A stretch of DNA of 64,000 nucleotides from Turbatrix aceti (GCA_963969345.1 OZ017767.1:11104471-11168470); one strand, 5' to 3'; positions 46,971 to 58,878 are shown, counted from the stretch's first letter. A program made the numbers and translations. Notes: generated by a model from the sequence alone, not told the origin.

Positions 46971-49005
46971 TTACATGGCTAGAAACAATGTTGTTAGCAC
47001 AAAAGCGAAGAATGTGACAAGACTGAAGGAAGCCGCATGAGAAGCTCCTCCGATCGTTACTGTTGCCGCTGGAGTGGGAAGTTGTAGCGCCGGTTCAAAC
47101 TTATTATAGTCGTGCTCGCCGTTGAGAAAGTTAACGAGCATCTGCAGTGCCGGGCCTGGACGATCATTAGGTACAAAGTGACCGGATCCCTGTAATAATT
47201 TTTAAGATCATTCTAATTGTAGAATATCGATTCTACCTTGACAGTCAACACGTCGATGTAGAATTTATCATTGGTACCGTTGACGTTTGTGTAGTAGTTT
47301 TGGTAATAGCCAGCCAAACGTTCACGGAAGTTCCACGTTGTGCGATCTTCTTTTTGGAATCCCCATGTTTTGGTAATGTTGTCGATGTGCCAAGCATCAC
47401 CTAAGAAATTGCAGACGGTGTCAACCTGAATATTGGAATATTATTTATGGATTTATATTATATTATCTGAACCCACATCGCCGTTGTAGACAAGCACGTG
47501 GAATCCGGGGACAGGCGTATTCGGCATGGTAGCAATGCTGATGATTTTATCAAATTGTGTGTTCGTGTTCCAGTATGTAGTGGGATAGTTATAGCCTATC
47601 GGATCACTGTAAAATAGGTGTGCATTAAATGTTCATAACTGCAGGTAAGTAACACTGAAACTTACCTGCAGTCCTCCCAAACTGTTTCAGATAGAATCCA
47701 AGTTTGGTCAATGTGGAAAGCATTTTGAACAGCTTCATTATTGAGATAAATTTCAACACCATCCTCGTTCCAGCACGGGTATCCGAATTGACTGTCTGTG
47801 GAATTGTAGTTTAACGAATTCTAAATATTAGTTCTGATGCTACTTCTCAGATATTTAATAACTTACCGCTGTTTGAAGACCTCCTGTATAAGCTGCTCTA
47901 ACAGCGGGTCTCAAAAGACGTTCTTTTCTGTAGTTTTTAAGCAGCTGATGTTGAGTTGTGCTTTTACTCTTGAATGTGTTTGTTGCATTTGTACCGTAAC
48001 AACTTTGATAGAAGTTATATGAGTCGTAGCTAAAAATTTGGGTCATTTACCGACTAAAAATAATTTTAAACTTACTAGCTTTCTTGATTTGGAATGTATT
48101 CATTGGTGAGGTCTCCACAATCATTTGTGCCATTGTAAGTATTGAAGTCAATATGCTGTGAAAATTTACAATCTTCTAGGAGATTTACTGTATTGCATCC
48201 ACATACAGCAAGAATTTCAGTCCACTGATCGATTCCGATGAGACCGTGGTAGTAACTCCAGTAAACGAGAGAATCGTACAGTACAGGAACATTCATGTAT
48301 CCGTTTCCAATAGCAACACCCTTGAAATTAGAGTTTGGATAACTGCCAGCTACGATAGATTCCAGAATCCTTTGTGTGACAGTAGGGATGTAGATGCCTG
48401 CATACGATTCGCCAGTGATATACCATGTTCGGTTTTGATATCGTGTCTGGACGCGGGCAAAGAAGTCAGCGATGGCATCGTGATTGAGCTGTGCGGTAAG
48501 ATCGTCGCCGACTGTGTACCCGGTGATGTTATCGGTGTCGTATGAAAATCCAACACCGATGGGGGATTCGATTGCTATTACATTAGCTCGCTGAAACTTT
48601 TATTCATCCAACTACTTGTTTTTTTCTACAAACCTTATTCCACGCATAAATGTTCTCATAGAGACTGAGTCCATCCTGATTGACATAGAAAGGACCGAGT
48701 TCTTCAAACAATCCACCGACTGAACTGCATCCCGGACCACCTGTGAACCAAACGACCAAAGGATCGTTTTCAGGGGTTTCAGACTGCGATTCCACAAGCC
48801 AATAAAACATCTTCAAAGTACCATTTTCATTAGCATTCAGGTATCCTGAGTACTGATTAAAGTTGATCTTGAATGTCACATTGGGCAGAAGCGTGATCCT
48901 ATCGTCTTCACCAATAGCCAGGATGGGCGACGTCAGCAACGACAAAATGACACATCCGGTAACGAAGCTTAAGCGCGCAGTAGTCTGCAACCGAACTGCA
49001 GCCAT
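46971..49005 (-). CDS. serine carboxypeptidase (S10), copy 2
   Basis: Seven exons parallel to copy 1, running from the ATG at 49005 to the TAA at 46971. The signal peptide region is MAAVRLQTTARLSFVTGCV. The oxyanion motif TGGPGCSS, GESYAG, YNGD and GSGH are all present, and the C-terminus is a hydrophobic tail ending LFLAM. The first exon, the first intron and most of the second exon are nearly identical to copy 1, while the exon 2 end and the third exon differ clearly (HIDFNTYNGTNDCGDLTNEY versus HVSVGTEGNNGTDACGNLTA). This patchiness points to gene conversion. Expected to be active. Confidence 0.92.
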
Positions 49006-49678
49006 TGTCGCAATCACTACTGAGTGCTCGCAACACGATGCTTTTAGCGATTTAAGCATGTTTCTTAGATGGGTTATCACCTTTTCTTCCGTATGGGTGT
49101 GGTGTCAACCAATTTATTGTTTAATGAAAGGATGCATTTTATGGTTTTTTTGTTTATTGCACTCTTTTTTTCACAGGAAAAGTATATGAAGGGAAGGAAG
49201 CCATAATTGATTGTATTATGTTTGCATTGTAGCCAAATTATTGTCATTCACACTTGCGTGGCAAGCTTTACGACTTAGTTCACGGTTATCAAACATGCTT
49301 TCTTATCAGACGGTTATTTTTGACATTTTTTTATTGAAGCATCCGGAGATGGATCAGCGATAGTAAAAATACTTTATTTTTGAATTCCGATTTTTTTATT
49401 GACGCACTAGCTATAGGGAAATCACGTCATGCTTTTTAGCTAATCTGTTTACCTCTTGTCAGTCACCCCGACTATGATTGTTATCATTCGAGATACACAA
49501 GCTTTAAAGGTATTTCTATGAGTCACAATCAAGAAGTCATGCTCCGTTCACGGTGGCTGCAGGTTGGGGGAGCTGTAGATCGGGGTCAAATTTGCTGTAA
49601 TCATGGGTACCGTTCAGAAAGTTGACAAGCATCTGAAGCGCAGGTCCGGGTCGGTCGTTTGGAACCATGTGTCCTGAT

Positions 49679-50045
49679 CAGGGTGGCGAAGAGGGGATTC
49701 CCATGGGAGTCCCATGGGAAATATCCCGGGAATTATCCCGGGATTCCCATCTATCACGGGATAATTCCCCACGGAATTTTGAAAATGCGCGATCCCGCCT
49801 AAAATATCACCGTTATTTTACGCAGGAGCGTGTTTTTTTCTTTCAAATTAGGGAAATGATTTTATTTTCATTGTTGATTTTATTACATTAATAAAATAAG
49901 TGTGTTTTTGGATACCTTTTTTGTATAAACATGTACTTTTTTAAACGTACCAAAAAATACCCCCGGGGACTCCCATGGGACTCCCATGGGAATCCCATGG
50001 GATAATTCCCTTATTTCTAATTCCCATGGGAGTTTCGCCACCCTG
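49679..50045 (-). mobile_element. hAT-like MITE, family 1, copy B (367 bp)
   Basis: Inverted termini CAGGGTGGCGAA / TTCGCCACCCTG with the 8-bp duplication GTCCTGAT at 49671-49678 and 50046-50053. The sequence is the reverse complement of the element at 3008-3374, with no difference found by eye over 367 bp. It lies in the last exon of carboxypeptidase copy 3, ten bases after the exon start. Seamless splicing is not available: the 5' junction would be GA, not GT or GC. Confidence 0.95.
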
Positions 50046-51572
50046 GTCCTGATCCCTGTAATGACACAGTAGTTTGTGTTATCTGAAGATACCGAGGACT
50101 TTATACCTTCACAGTGACGACGTCAATGTAGAAGTTGTCCGTGCTTCCTGCAACTGGCTTTGAAAATGTCTGAGCGAACCCTGCTAAGCGTTGTCGGAAG
50201 TTCCATTGACTTCGGTCCGTGGATGTGAAATTGTGAGTCTTCGTGATGTTGTCGAGATGCCAAGCATCTCCGAGGAAGTTACACACCGTATCTACCTACA
50301 TTTTTGTTACGCAAAATATCTTTGTTTTTTCAACTCACGTCTCCATTGTAAACCAAAACTCTGAAATTGGGTACAACACTAGTTTGCGTAGCGACTTGGA
50401 TAATCTCGTCAAATTGTTCGTTCGTAGTGATGTACGTCATGTTATAGCTGTTGAAGAGGTCATTGCTAGATAAGAAAGTCAAATATATCGATTAGATAAA
50501 TAGTGAAAATTCCTACTTGCACGATTGCCACGTTGTTTCAGACAGGATCCAAGTTTCATCGACATGTATTGCTTCTTGGACGTCCCTTCGATTCAGGTAC
50601 GTGTGTGCCGCGTATCCATTCCAGCACGGATACCCGAATTGGTTGTCGGTAGAGTTATAGTTTATATAATTCTGAAACAGTCCACGTTTTTGAAGACGCT
50701 AGGCTTAATGACAAACTAACCGCAGTTTGTAGTGGTCCACTTCGAGCTGCTTTTGGACCAGGAATATGTTGATAATTCAACAAGGCGTGATAATTTTTAG
50801 TTGACGACGCATCGGCTGCATTACCGTAACAACTTTGGTAAAAGTTGTAGGGATCGTAACTGAAAACACCCATGTATGTTGTATTTCAACTTTTCCTTAC
50901 TTGTCGGCTGCTTCGTGAGGGACGTATCCTGTGGCGAGCTCGCCACATTTGTCGTTTCCAGGAAATGAAAAGTTATACAAGTTGACGTGACTCGAAAACT
51001 TGCAGTCATTAATTGTGCTTACTGTGTTGCAGTTACACGTATATAGAAGATCTTTCCATTGGTCTATTCCGATGATACCGTGGTAATAGCTCCAGTAGAC
51101 GAGGCTGTCAAACAAGGCACCGACGTTCATGTAGCCGTTGCCAATGGCGATGCCTTTGAAGTTTTCGTTTGGAAAACTGCCGTTCTGAATGGATTCCAGA
51201 ACCCGGGTAGTCAGGGTAGGAATGTAGACTCCGGCATACGATTCACCTGTGATGTACCAAGATCGGTTTTGGTACTGAGGCTGAACACGAGCGAAGAAGT
51301 CGGCAAGGGCGTCGTGGTTTAGCTTGGCAATGTTGTCATCACCGGTGATTACCTCGGAAATGTTGTCTGCGTTGTAGGAAAACCCTGTTCCAATTGGGGA
51401 TTCAATGAATAGGAGGTTGGCCCGCTGAAAAACATAGCTTAGGAATTCGAAGTTCAAAATGTTTAACCTTATTCCACCCATAAATATTTTCATAGAGACT
51501 TTGACCATCCTGATTGACGTAAAACGGTCCCAGTTCAGCAAACATGCCGAATAGACCACTGCACCCGGGGCG

Positions 51573-51638
51573 GGGCATTCTGCTGAAGTCCCTCTGGCTG
51601 TGGATCCACACAGCCAGAAGGTCTTCAGCAGAATGCCC
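51573..51638. repeat. 66-bp palindrome in a coding exon
   Basis: GGGCATTCTGCTGAAG at the left is repeated inverted as CTTCAGCAGAATGCCC at the right. Arms are about 30 bp with two mismatches around a short GATCC centre. It lies in exon 1 of carboxypeptidase copy 3 where copies 1 and 2 have no palindrome. It is the kind of product expected from a template switch during replication. Confidence 0.85.
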
Positions 51639-51851
51639 TGACTGGGACTCAAGCAACCAGTAGAAAACTTTTAGCGAACCGTTATTGCCGCCGTCCAGGT
51701 ACCCGGAATATTGATTGAAGTCGATTTTAAACGTGACATCGGGAAGTAGTGTTATCCTATCGTATTCGCCAACACATTCTGCCGTTGGTAACACAATTGA
51801 GGCAATAATTGTTGCGATGACGACGAGTGTCCTCAACCATATTCCGGCCAT

Positions 51852-53144
51852 GGTGGGGAAGAGCAGTGAGACAAATAAAATAAGCAATTCAGCTCAATTC
51901 TGTTAGTTGTCGTCTTATCAATGATTTTTGCACAACTCTGATCGGAATGCATTGACTGAAAATTTGTCATTGCCTTGGATACATTTTTGCAACGGACAAT
52001 TGTTTATGAATACTCCATTAAAAAATAGTGCAGTTGTGTTTATAGAAAAACGCTGATATCACAAAAAAATATAAAAAACACATAAACATTACCGACTAAA
52101 AAAACAAACAATTGTAAACAATGGACTTTCAAGTTATTGTATAATTGTTACAACATAAAATTGCTATCAATTGACATTATGCTGAATAAGAGTTTTGGGT
52201 TTTTGAGTGTTTTTTTCTGGCCGGAATTCGTAAATTTATCTTTTTTTTATAAATGAATACTACAAAATTATATTTAGTTCAAAAATAAATCCTACAAACC
52301 TACAAACATTAATTGCTCCGAAGACCCTACCCGGACCCGAAAATTTCGGGTACCCGACCCGAAAACTCTAAATTTCTGCTTTCTGTAAAAAAAACTTCAT
52401 ACATAAAAAAGTTCAAAAACAGATAATCAATTACACGTACAACACACAATGGACACTCAGAAGATGATGATAGCCGATCTTACGTAGAGGAGCTCATCCG
52501 GAACATATGCCGGGGCCGATGTACGCCAAATCTAGTTGAGCAACTTAATGTCCAGTCGCACCAAAGAGCTTGCCTTGCGTGATGAGCTTCTCTCGTCCGA
52601 GTTCGGGTCGGGTACCCGACAGCACTGTGTATTTCTATGATTATGGTGGCCGAGTTGAATTGTGTGACATAACCCTTTGCTGTATCCTAAAACAAAAAAA
52701 TTTTTTTATTGTTCTGGATACATTTTTTCGATGTGAAAATTATATTACAATTGGGAAGTGTGAATTTTTTTGCAAGTCGACGGACAGTACATGAGCTTTA
52801 GCATCGCTTTTAAAGTTTAAACTAGGTTTTGACATTGCTAAGGTTCTTATCAGCAATACTAAAGCACAAACATTAAGTTCAGGGATGTTGGTTTAGGTAT
52901 TCACTTCCTGTGCATCAATGCATTGCTGATAAAATTTTTGACTTTAAAAATCACTTTTTTTATCGCATCTCATACTCTCTTTTTAGGGGGAGGATTTTGT
53001 TATTTTTTAATTGCAAAAAAATACAATGTACTATTTTCCTGAAAAATACAATAGAATGTAAACCCTTTTGATTGAAATTACAGCATTTGGGAATATTTCA
53101 TTGTTAAGCTTCCCCCTCTTTGAATTAATAAAAATTGTTGCGAG
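51852..53144. other. intergenic region with a GGGTACCC repeat
   Basis: AT-rich apart from the repeat at 52325-52631. No gene seen. Confidence 0.4.
52325..52631. repeat. GGGTACCCGA-rich repeat, probable MITE, copy 1
   Basis: Left part has ACCCGGACCCGAAAATTTCG followed by GGTACCCGACCCGAAAACTC. Right part has GAGTTCGGGTCGGGTACCCG then ACAGCACTG. The two blocks are inverted relative to each other about 300 bp apart. A related block lies at 63731-63848, ending ACAACACTG. Exact termini and duplication are unclear. Confidence 0.55.
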
Positions 53145-53152
53145 TATAAAAG
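53145..53152 (+). promoter_or_regulatory. TATA box
   Basis: TATAAAAG, 60 bp upstream of the ATG at 53205. Confidence 0.6.
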
Positions 53153-53204
53153 TCGGCTTCAAACTTTATTTTATTATACTCTGTAATACACAGTCTACTG
53201 TACC

Positions 53205-53629
53205 ATGAAGTTTATCGTCGCAGTTTTCTTTCTTACCGTTGTTGCCATTGTATCGTCGAAAAATAAACATAAAAAGGTTGTTACTTCTGCACCGGCAGAC
53301 AATGAGCAATTTGATCAGGATCTGTCCTGTGATACATGTCTGAATATACTTTTCTATTCTCCAGAGAACGTACACGTAAGTATTTACATAAACGTTTATT
53401 ATCGAACATTACAAACAGCGCTGTCTTTAGAGTGTATCAACCTCTTGTAAAAATATAAAATCAGAAAAAAATCGCTTGGCTTGCGATTCATTCGTATCGG
53501 CTCATGGAGCTGAAGCAGTTCGAAGTGCTAGTGCAAAAGAAAGACCTAGCGTCTTCTGCAGTCGTACTCTCGGATATGAATGTCACAGTTTATTGTTTGA
53601 TTGAATTTAACAACAATGCATTGATGTGA
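53205..53629 (+). CDS. small secreted protein, possibly saposin-like
   Basis: Two exons (53205-53375, 53465-53629) give 111 aa. A signal peptide (MKFIVAVFFLTVVAIVSS) leads into a basic region KNKHKKVV and then DLSCDTCLNILFYSPENVH. The CxxC is like the start of a saposin-B fold, but only one further Cys follows (TVYCLIEF), so the usual six-Cys pattern is incomplete. A poly(A) signal AATAAA lies just after the stop. Function unknown. Confidence 0.65.
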
Positions 53630-53892
53630 TTACAAAATAAAGCAATCTCAAAAAACAGCTAAAAAAACTGGAGTGAATTTAATCTTTATGGATGTTTGAG
53701 AAACGGTGTCTGTTTTAGTCTTTAGTTATCACCAAATGATTCAAACGGTTGAAAGCTCTTTTTTTGTTTGCATTTATTGTTATCGATTATACACATTTCT
53801 TACACAATACATAGCAAGGAATGTTTTCAATACATACTAAAGATTGTTAATTCAAACTTTGTAATCGTGGCCTCGAAAGTGCAGACTTCACA

Positions 53893-54128
53893 TCAGTGAT
53901 GTTCTCCGCCACGATGACAAGACGAACCACCATGGTCCTTGTGGCCATCTCCACCTTTGTTACCTGGACCACCGGGACCTTTTCCTTCGTGGTGACCAGG
54001 AGAGTGGTCCGGACCATCTCGATCTCCCGGGCGGTTAGGACCTTTTGTTTCGTCTAAAAACGATGTTGTTTAGATTAAAATGTTTACAATGTGTTTTCAT
54101 TACCATGGCGGTTGTCTGGATGCGGCAT
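53893..54128 (-). CDS. small Gly/His/Asp-rich protein
   Basis: Two exons (54128-54104, 54053-53893) give 61 aa: MPHPDNRHDETKGPNRPGDR and onward through GHHEGKGPGGPGNKGG to SSCHRGGEHH. The short first exon followed by a Gly/Asp-rich second exon resembles the pair at 31.9-33.3 kb. The 5' UTR probably has an intron ending TTTTCAG. Function unknown. Confidence 0.6.
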
Positions 54129-55122
54129 ATCTTACGTTTGAAAATAATCTGAAAACAGGAACAACAGAGTACAAACAATCGCTTACACTGTTTTTGGGAA
54201 CAACTGAACTAATATGCAAACGCAGATAAAGTATTTATGTTGGCAGCATTGCTGATGGCAACTACACGGAACGCCCTTAGAGACCGTTTGTTGATACTTT
54301 GCCGTGACAGTCTGTTGGAAATACATTGCCATGGAACATGTTTTCGTCCAAGTATCTAAAACACTTCATTGCACAAAACCATGACAACTATTTGAGCCGA
54401 CTTTGATCCTCAAAAATCATTACATTTTTTAAAAATGTAAAAATTTTTGATTTTCATTATTTTTAAAAATACATCACAAAACTTATTCTTAAAGTTTTTT
54501 TTGTAAGATTCTTTGCACCAATAGGCAAACTTTTAGTAAGGTTTATAGAAAAACAACAAATAAATAAATTCAAGAATTTAGCGTGGGCACATACAATATC
54601 CCGTTGCTTCATGTTTTTGAACAATTTATTCATCAAAAAACAGCACCAAACTGATTTTTAAAGATTATAAATATCGCTCGTGTGATTATTATTTTTGAAA
54701 TTTTTTGCTGCTTACATAAAAAGATGCTTTAGATTCACAATAATCATTCACTCTGATATTTGTGCATTAAAGCCTATTGTCCTGGTTTTTTTAGTGATTA
54801 TTGCTTTATCAGGATAAAAAGATGTATGTGATGTAACCGGTTGATGGTGGACCGATAAGTGCACTTTTTTCTGAAAAATTTTCCCCCAGGAAAATTCCGT
54901 TTTGGAAATCTTGCAGAAAAAATCTAAGAGTTGCATTTATAGTGCAAATCAAATTTTGGGCATTGGGTGCATTCATAAATCCACAAAGACATTTATTGAG
55001 TAAATGTGTTAAGGGGCATCCATATCAACATAAATTTCATAAATATCACAACAATCCTTCATAATTGTAGTAAATGCGTTCCACAAAATTTGATTTTGTA
55101 TTCGTGATAGTCACCCAAGGTA

Positions 55123-55305
55123 ATCTGTAAATGGGTTTACAGCGTCTGTACATTTAAAAATACAGACAAAAATACGGACCATTTAATTTAACGGGTCTTA
55201 TCTGTGCAGACTCTGGAAATGATCTGCACAGACTCTGTATTTTGTCCGTATTTCATCTGTAAATCACGCTTAAATGTACATTTAAGAAGTGATTTACCTA
55301 TAGGT
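55123..55305. repeat. foldback repeat with CTGTAAAT/GTACATTTAA words
   Basis: CTGTACATTTAAAAATACAG near 55146 is mirrored by CTGTAAATCACGCTTAAATG near 55257, with nested pairs of GTCCGTATTT/AAATACGGAC and TGCAGACTCTG/CAGAGTC. The same words recur at 58110-58255, where they meet the 3' end of a secreted-protein gene. Confidence 0.6.
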
Positions 55306-56306
55306 ATACCAATTTTTTCGCTCAAAACAGTATTTCTGAAAATAACTACAAATACCACAAAAAAACACTTTTTTGACGTTTTGCACTTGTAATAGTGCGC
55401 CGCAACGTGCAAAAAGCTCCCGATTATTTTTCCCGTTTGAAATTAAAGTTAACAAAAGTAAAAGAGGCTACCATTTCAACAGCGTAGTACTGTGGATGCC
55501 GTGAATAACTTTTGCTGGTTTAATTTTCGAAATAAATTTTTCCCGTTTGGAGCTGAGTGGTGCAATCATTGGCTACCATTATACAGCGAAAACTGTGGAT
55601 GCCATGAAAACCATCCAACCCCAATTTTTGAACCGACCTGATAGATGAATTTCACTGATGCGCGAGTTGATCGCCCGTCAAGGGAGTTGTCGATGGCAGA
55701 TGGGTTGCTCGTCTGAGACGATATCGCGTCGTAGGAGTCTGTAATTGAAAAAATACGTTATTATTTTTTATATTGCAATCTAAATAAATACCCAGCCCGT
55801 ATTTTTTTTCAAAAAAAACTCACAAAATCCTAAAACATCTGAAACACATTATTAAAATTTTCGTTTTTATATTTTTTTCGAAATTTTAATTGCCCCGAAA
55901 CATACCGAATTGTCCTGAAACTTAGTTACAGCTTATTTTTTTTTCTATTTTTTTGTAACAACAAAACAAAACTTACGGCAATAATACCTAAAAGCGACAA
56001 AAATTAGACGACAAGCGCGCTTCGGACAAAACTACAAAGTAGGTATAGAAGGGTTTTGGCAACCCATTTCACCATTTTTCTCACAAAAGTTTAATAACAT
56101 CAAATGACAACTACAAAATAACAATAAAAAAGCCAAATTCATAGATATTCAAGGGTTTGTAAACCCGTCACCTCCAAAAAGATAGTAATTTATTTACAAA
56201 AAAACCACATTCACCCATTTTGCCAAAACAAACTCACAGAAATCTGAAAACATGATTCTCATCCCGTTTTTTTGCAAAATAAATAAATCACGGCTAAAAA
56301 ACTTAC

Positions 56307-56784
56307 TGCCAAGCACGTTGATTTCGAGGTCCCCTTCATTGCAGTCGGTTTACCTAAAAACAGAAGATTTAGTTGGGTTTCTAAGTTTTTCTTCAAACTT
56401 GCATTAAATTCGGAGAGAACCAGATTTTGACGTCATCTGAAACTTTGGGTGAAAACAATAACGAAGCCCAAAAATTAGTATGCCCTCAATTTCATGCCAA
56501 CTGCCTTTCAACCAATTTTTTTCCCTTTTCTGCGATTGTGAAACCGATCTTGGCCCCCATCTGTCGCTGCGCAATCCTACCTAACAAATCGCAAGTACTT
56601 ATCACACAACCGCAAAAAAGGTCAAAAACCGAGTGAAACTTGGTTGGTTATCAAAAAAATCGTCTTTATACCCCAAAACTTTGAAAAGTTAAAAAACTTA
56701 CATTGGTAGCATCATAACATCGATGTTAGCATTGAGAAAGTTGCCCATGAATTGCAATCGCTTGGAGGACGTCGCCGGAGGAAT
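56307..56784 (-). pseudogene. exon-like gene fragments, left arm of inverted duplication
   Basis: On the minus strand, exon-like blocks at 56784-56702 (after TTTCAG, before GTAAGT) and 56353-56307 (TTTTTAG to GTAAGT) can be read as PPATSSKRLQFMGNFLNANI and KPTAMKGTSKSTCLA. A further block lies at 55743-55630. A similar, inverted and diverged copy lies at 61498-61571 and from 61941. The parent gene is not recognised, and no start or full frame is visible. Confidence 0.4.
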
Positions 56785-57108
56785 CTGAAACAAAAAACAA
56801 ATAAATTAACGCCAAAAAACATCAATTAGAACACGCCCGAGAAAAAAAAGAACATAGAAAAAAAACAAAGTTCGACTGATCAACCCGAGCGCAGCGAAGT
56901 AACATTCGCGTTGAGACTCCTCAACAATCGAAAAGTCGCAGAATGCGCAAGTCGTAAAATTAATTTGACGAAATTAATTTGAAAATTCCAAAACATTGGT
57001 TTTTGAATATATATTTTTATGTTTTCAATGTTGACAAAATAGAATCGATTATTGTCTTTCAAATAGTCCTACTCGCGTTTTACAAAATTTTTATTTTTGA
57101 CAAAATTC

Positions 57109-57770
57109 AAGGAGGTGTACTAGAACAATCATTACTCGCCCGAAAATAAAGCTAAATACCCAGTTCAAAGTGATTTCAAAGCACAACTAAATTCTCTATC
57201 TGGTAAAAATATGAAATTCTGTCATTATTACTTCAAAGTTACCGTAAAATTGAAATTTCCGACAACATTCTGATAATCGGAACGTTTTCGGAACTTTTTC
57301 GAAGCGTAATCCAAAAACTAAAATCAGCATCGCATTCTACAGTATCTTTTACATCTGGAGTGATTGTTTCAGGATTTTATCTTTTTTCCGCGCGCCAGTG
57401 CAAATTTTCTTCTGAACCCCACTTTTTTTGATGAACGAACTCCAAAATTTTTCAAAGTAGGGTTTGGCAAAAAAATCGGCATGGGGCGCATTTATACCGG
57501 ATTTTTACGAATAGATATAACCTGGGGTAGAAATGAACGCAGAATCCAATGGCGTACTCAGTTTTTTGATCAAAGTTCTAAAAACTTCCGAAAACCTAAA
57601 TTTTCTTAGAAAATTTTTTTGGAACCGTTTTTTTCGACATTTCTAAGTTGACATGGTATACTTTTTTGTAAAAAATAAGTTAGTGAATTTTGTTGGGCTT
57701 CAGAATTGCTTTTAATTTTGTTTCCAGCTCGTTTTATTCGCATGCAGTGATTTTTCTACCACACCTCCTT
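57109..57770 (-). repeat. 0.65-kb TIR element, copy 1 (inverted)
   Basis: Ends are AAGGAGGTGTACTAGAA and TTCTACCACACCTCCTT. Interior landmarks in reverse complement include GAGTACGCCATT and CAAACCCTACTTTGAAAAAT. The same unit occurs twice in the other orientation at 59495 and 60520. No transposase frame. Confidence 0.75.
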
Positions 57771-58248
57771 CAATTTTGATAATTTTGACGAAATCAAAAA
57801 AATCATACGTGCCATTTGAAAGTACACATTTTACTTATCATGTACCAAAATTTTTGAAAACAAAACTCAATTATTGATCGAGTTGTGATTTTTTATTTAA
57901 AATGTCCTCGAATTCAGCAGTTTTCGAACTCGATAAGCTTTTATGCACATATCGACAGGAATGAACGATTATCATTTTTTGAATTGCAATTTATAGTTTC
58001 AACGACGGTTTGAAAACAGAGGGTAACAAAACAAAAAACACGAATTCTCATTTTAAGGGCATGTTTCCTTGATTATCCTTATCTGTGGATTAGATTATCT
58101 GTATATCTGTACATTTAACAGTTAAGCTTTTTACTCTGTACATTTTACATAACTCCCGTTTTAATATGTACAGAGCCTGTAAACGGTCGGTTAAATGTGC
58201 AGAGTCTGTAAACCGTGTGTAAAATGTGCAGACTCTGTAAATTTACAT

Positions 58249-58825
58249 TTAACAGACCTTGGGCAGGTTGATAGTATCGCCATCCTTATAAATAGAACCT
58301 GCTATAGGTAATGTCTCGCTGCCTTTTGCCTTCAAAGGATTGCACTCTTTGGTCGTCGTTGTTTTCTTTGACTTGGAAGATGAACTGGTTTTAGCTGCCT
58401 TTCTTTTTTTTCGACCTTTTGATTTTGACTTGGTGGTAGTATTTTTCCCGGATATTATTTCAATAACTCCGGTCACATTTGATGACAGATCACGCTCACA
58501 TTCTGACTCATCAAAGACCGCCTCGAAGAACACGGCTCCAAAGGCGGGATTTGAAGCGCTGTAAAACTCCGAAAGGTTAGAAACAGTTTTTATGAATACT
58601 GTCTGGGTTGCTTCGTCGGAGAGGGTGTTATAGGCGTTGATAATTTTGTAAGCCAGGTGCTAAAACCGTGAAGATGGACAAGGAATTCTATTGCAAAAAA
58701 CTCACCAAGGCATCAGCAGGAGCTAACTCAACTTGAACAAGGTCGGTTGGCAAATTACCGTTACATGATTGACCGGCCGTTAGAGTAAGAAGCAAGAGCA
58801 AAATAAGGAAAAAACATTTGCCCAT
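58249..58825 (-). CDS. small secreted protein with dibasic linker, family member B, truncated C-terminus
   Basis: Two exons (58825-58706, 58659-58249) give 176 aa. A signal peptide (MGKCFFLILLLLLTLTAGQS) leads to the family N-terminal domain (HLAYKIINAYNTLSDEATQT), a long basic stretch KSKSKGRKKRKAAKTSSSSK, and KECNP as in member A. The intron is at the same position as in members A and C. After KECNP only about 30 residues remain, and the last codons (LPKVC, stop) run into repeat sequence at 58110-58255. The Tyr-rich C-terminal domain of A and C is missing, so the end was probably replaced by the repeat. The gene lies between the arms of the inverted duplication. Confidence 0.7.
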
Positions 58826-58872
58826 CGCATTGAAATTTTGTTAGAATGTTGTTAAAACATGAGAGAAAACAG

Positions 58873-58878
58873 TTTATA
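58873..58878 (-). promoter_or_regulatory. TATA box
   Basis: TATAAA on the minus strand, 48 bp upstream of the ATG at 58825. Confidence 0.55.

Larger units (their letters stand above)
49537..51851 (-). pseudogene. serine carboxypeptidase (S10), copy 3, disrupted
   Basis: This copy is more diverged from copies 1 and 2 than they are from each other. It keeps the signal peptide, GESYAG (Ser) and YNGD (Asp). Two lesions stand out. At 51573-51638 the oxyanion loop, normally WFTGGPGCSS, reads WIHSQRDFSRMPRPGCSG; the two glycines are replaced by residues from a 66-bp palindrome, with no frame change. At 49679-50045 a MITE splits the catalytic-His motif KGSGHMVPNDRP inside the His codon. After the MITE the frame would run on to a TGA at 49537 with no hydrophobic tail, unlike the others. 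Splice junctions elsewhere look intact, so inactivation is recent. Confidence 0.85.
54129..58248. other. repeat-rich region without an intact gene
   Basis: Contains a foldback repeat (55123-55305), exon-like gene fragments (55640-56784) and one copy of a 0.66-kb TIR element (57109-57770). The sequences at 54129-55120 and 57771-58100 are AT-rich with nothing recognisable. Confidence 0.45.

Noticed and set aside
49679..50045. MITE copy B as a second transposon-derived intron
   Set aside because: The seamless donor would be GA. A donor at GTGGCG near the terminus or skipping to the far acceptor both shift the frame by 7 nt.
53205..53629. Firm saposin assignment
   Set aside because: Only the first CxxC and one later Cys are present, so the six-cysteine saposin pattern is not met.
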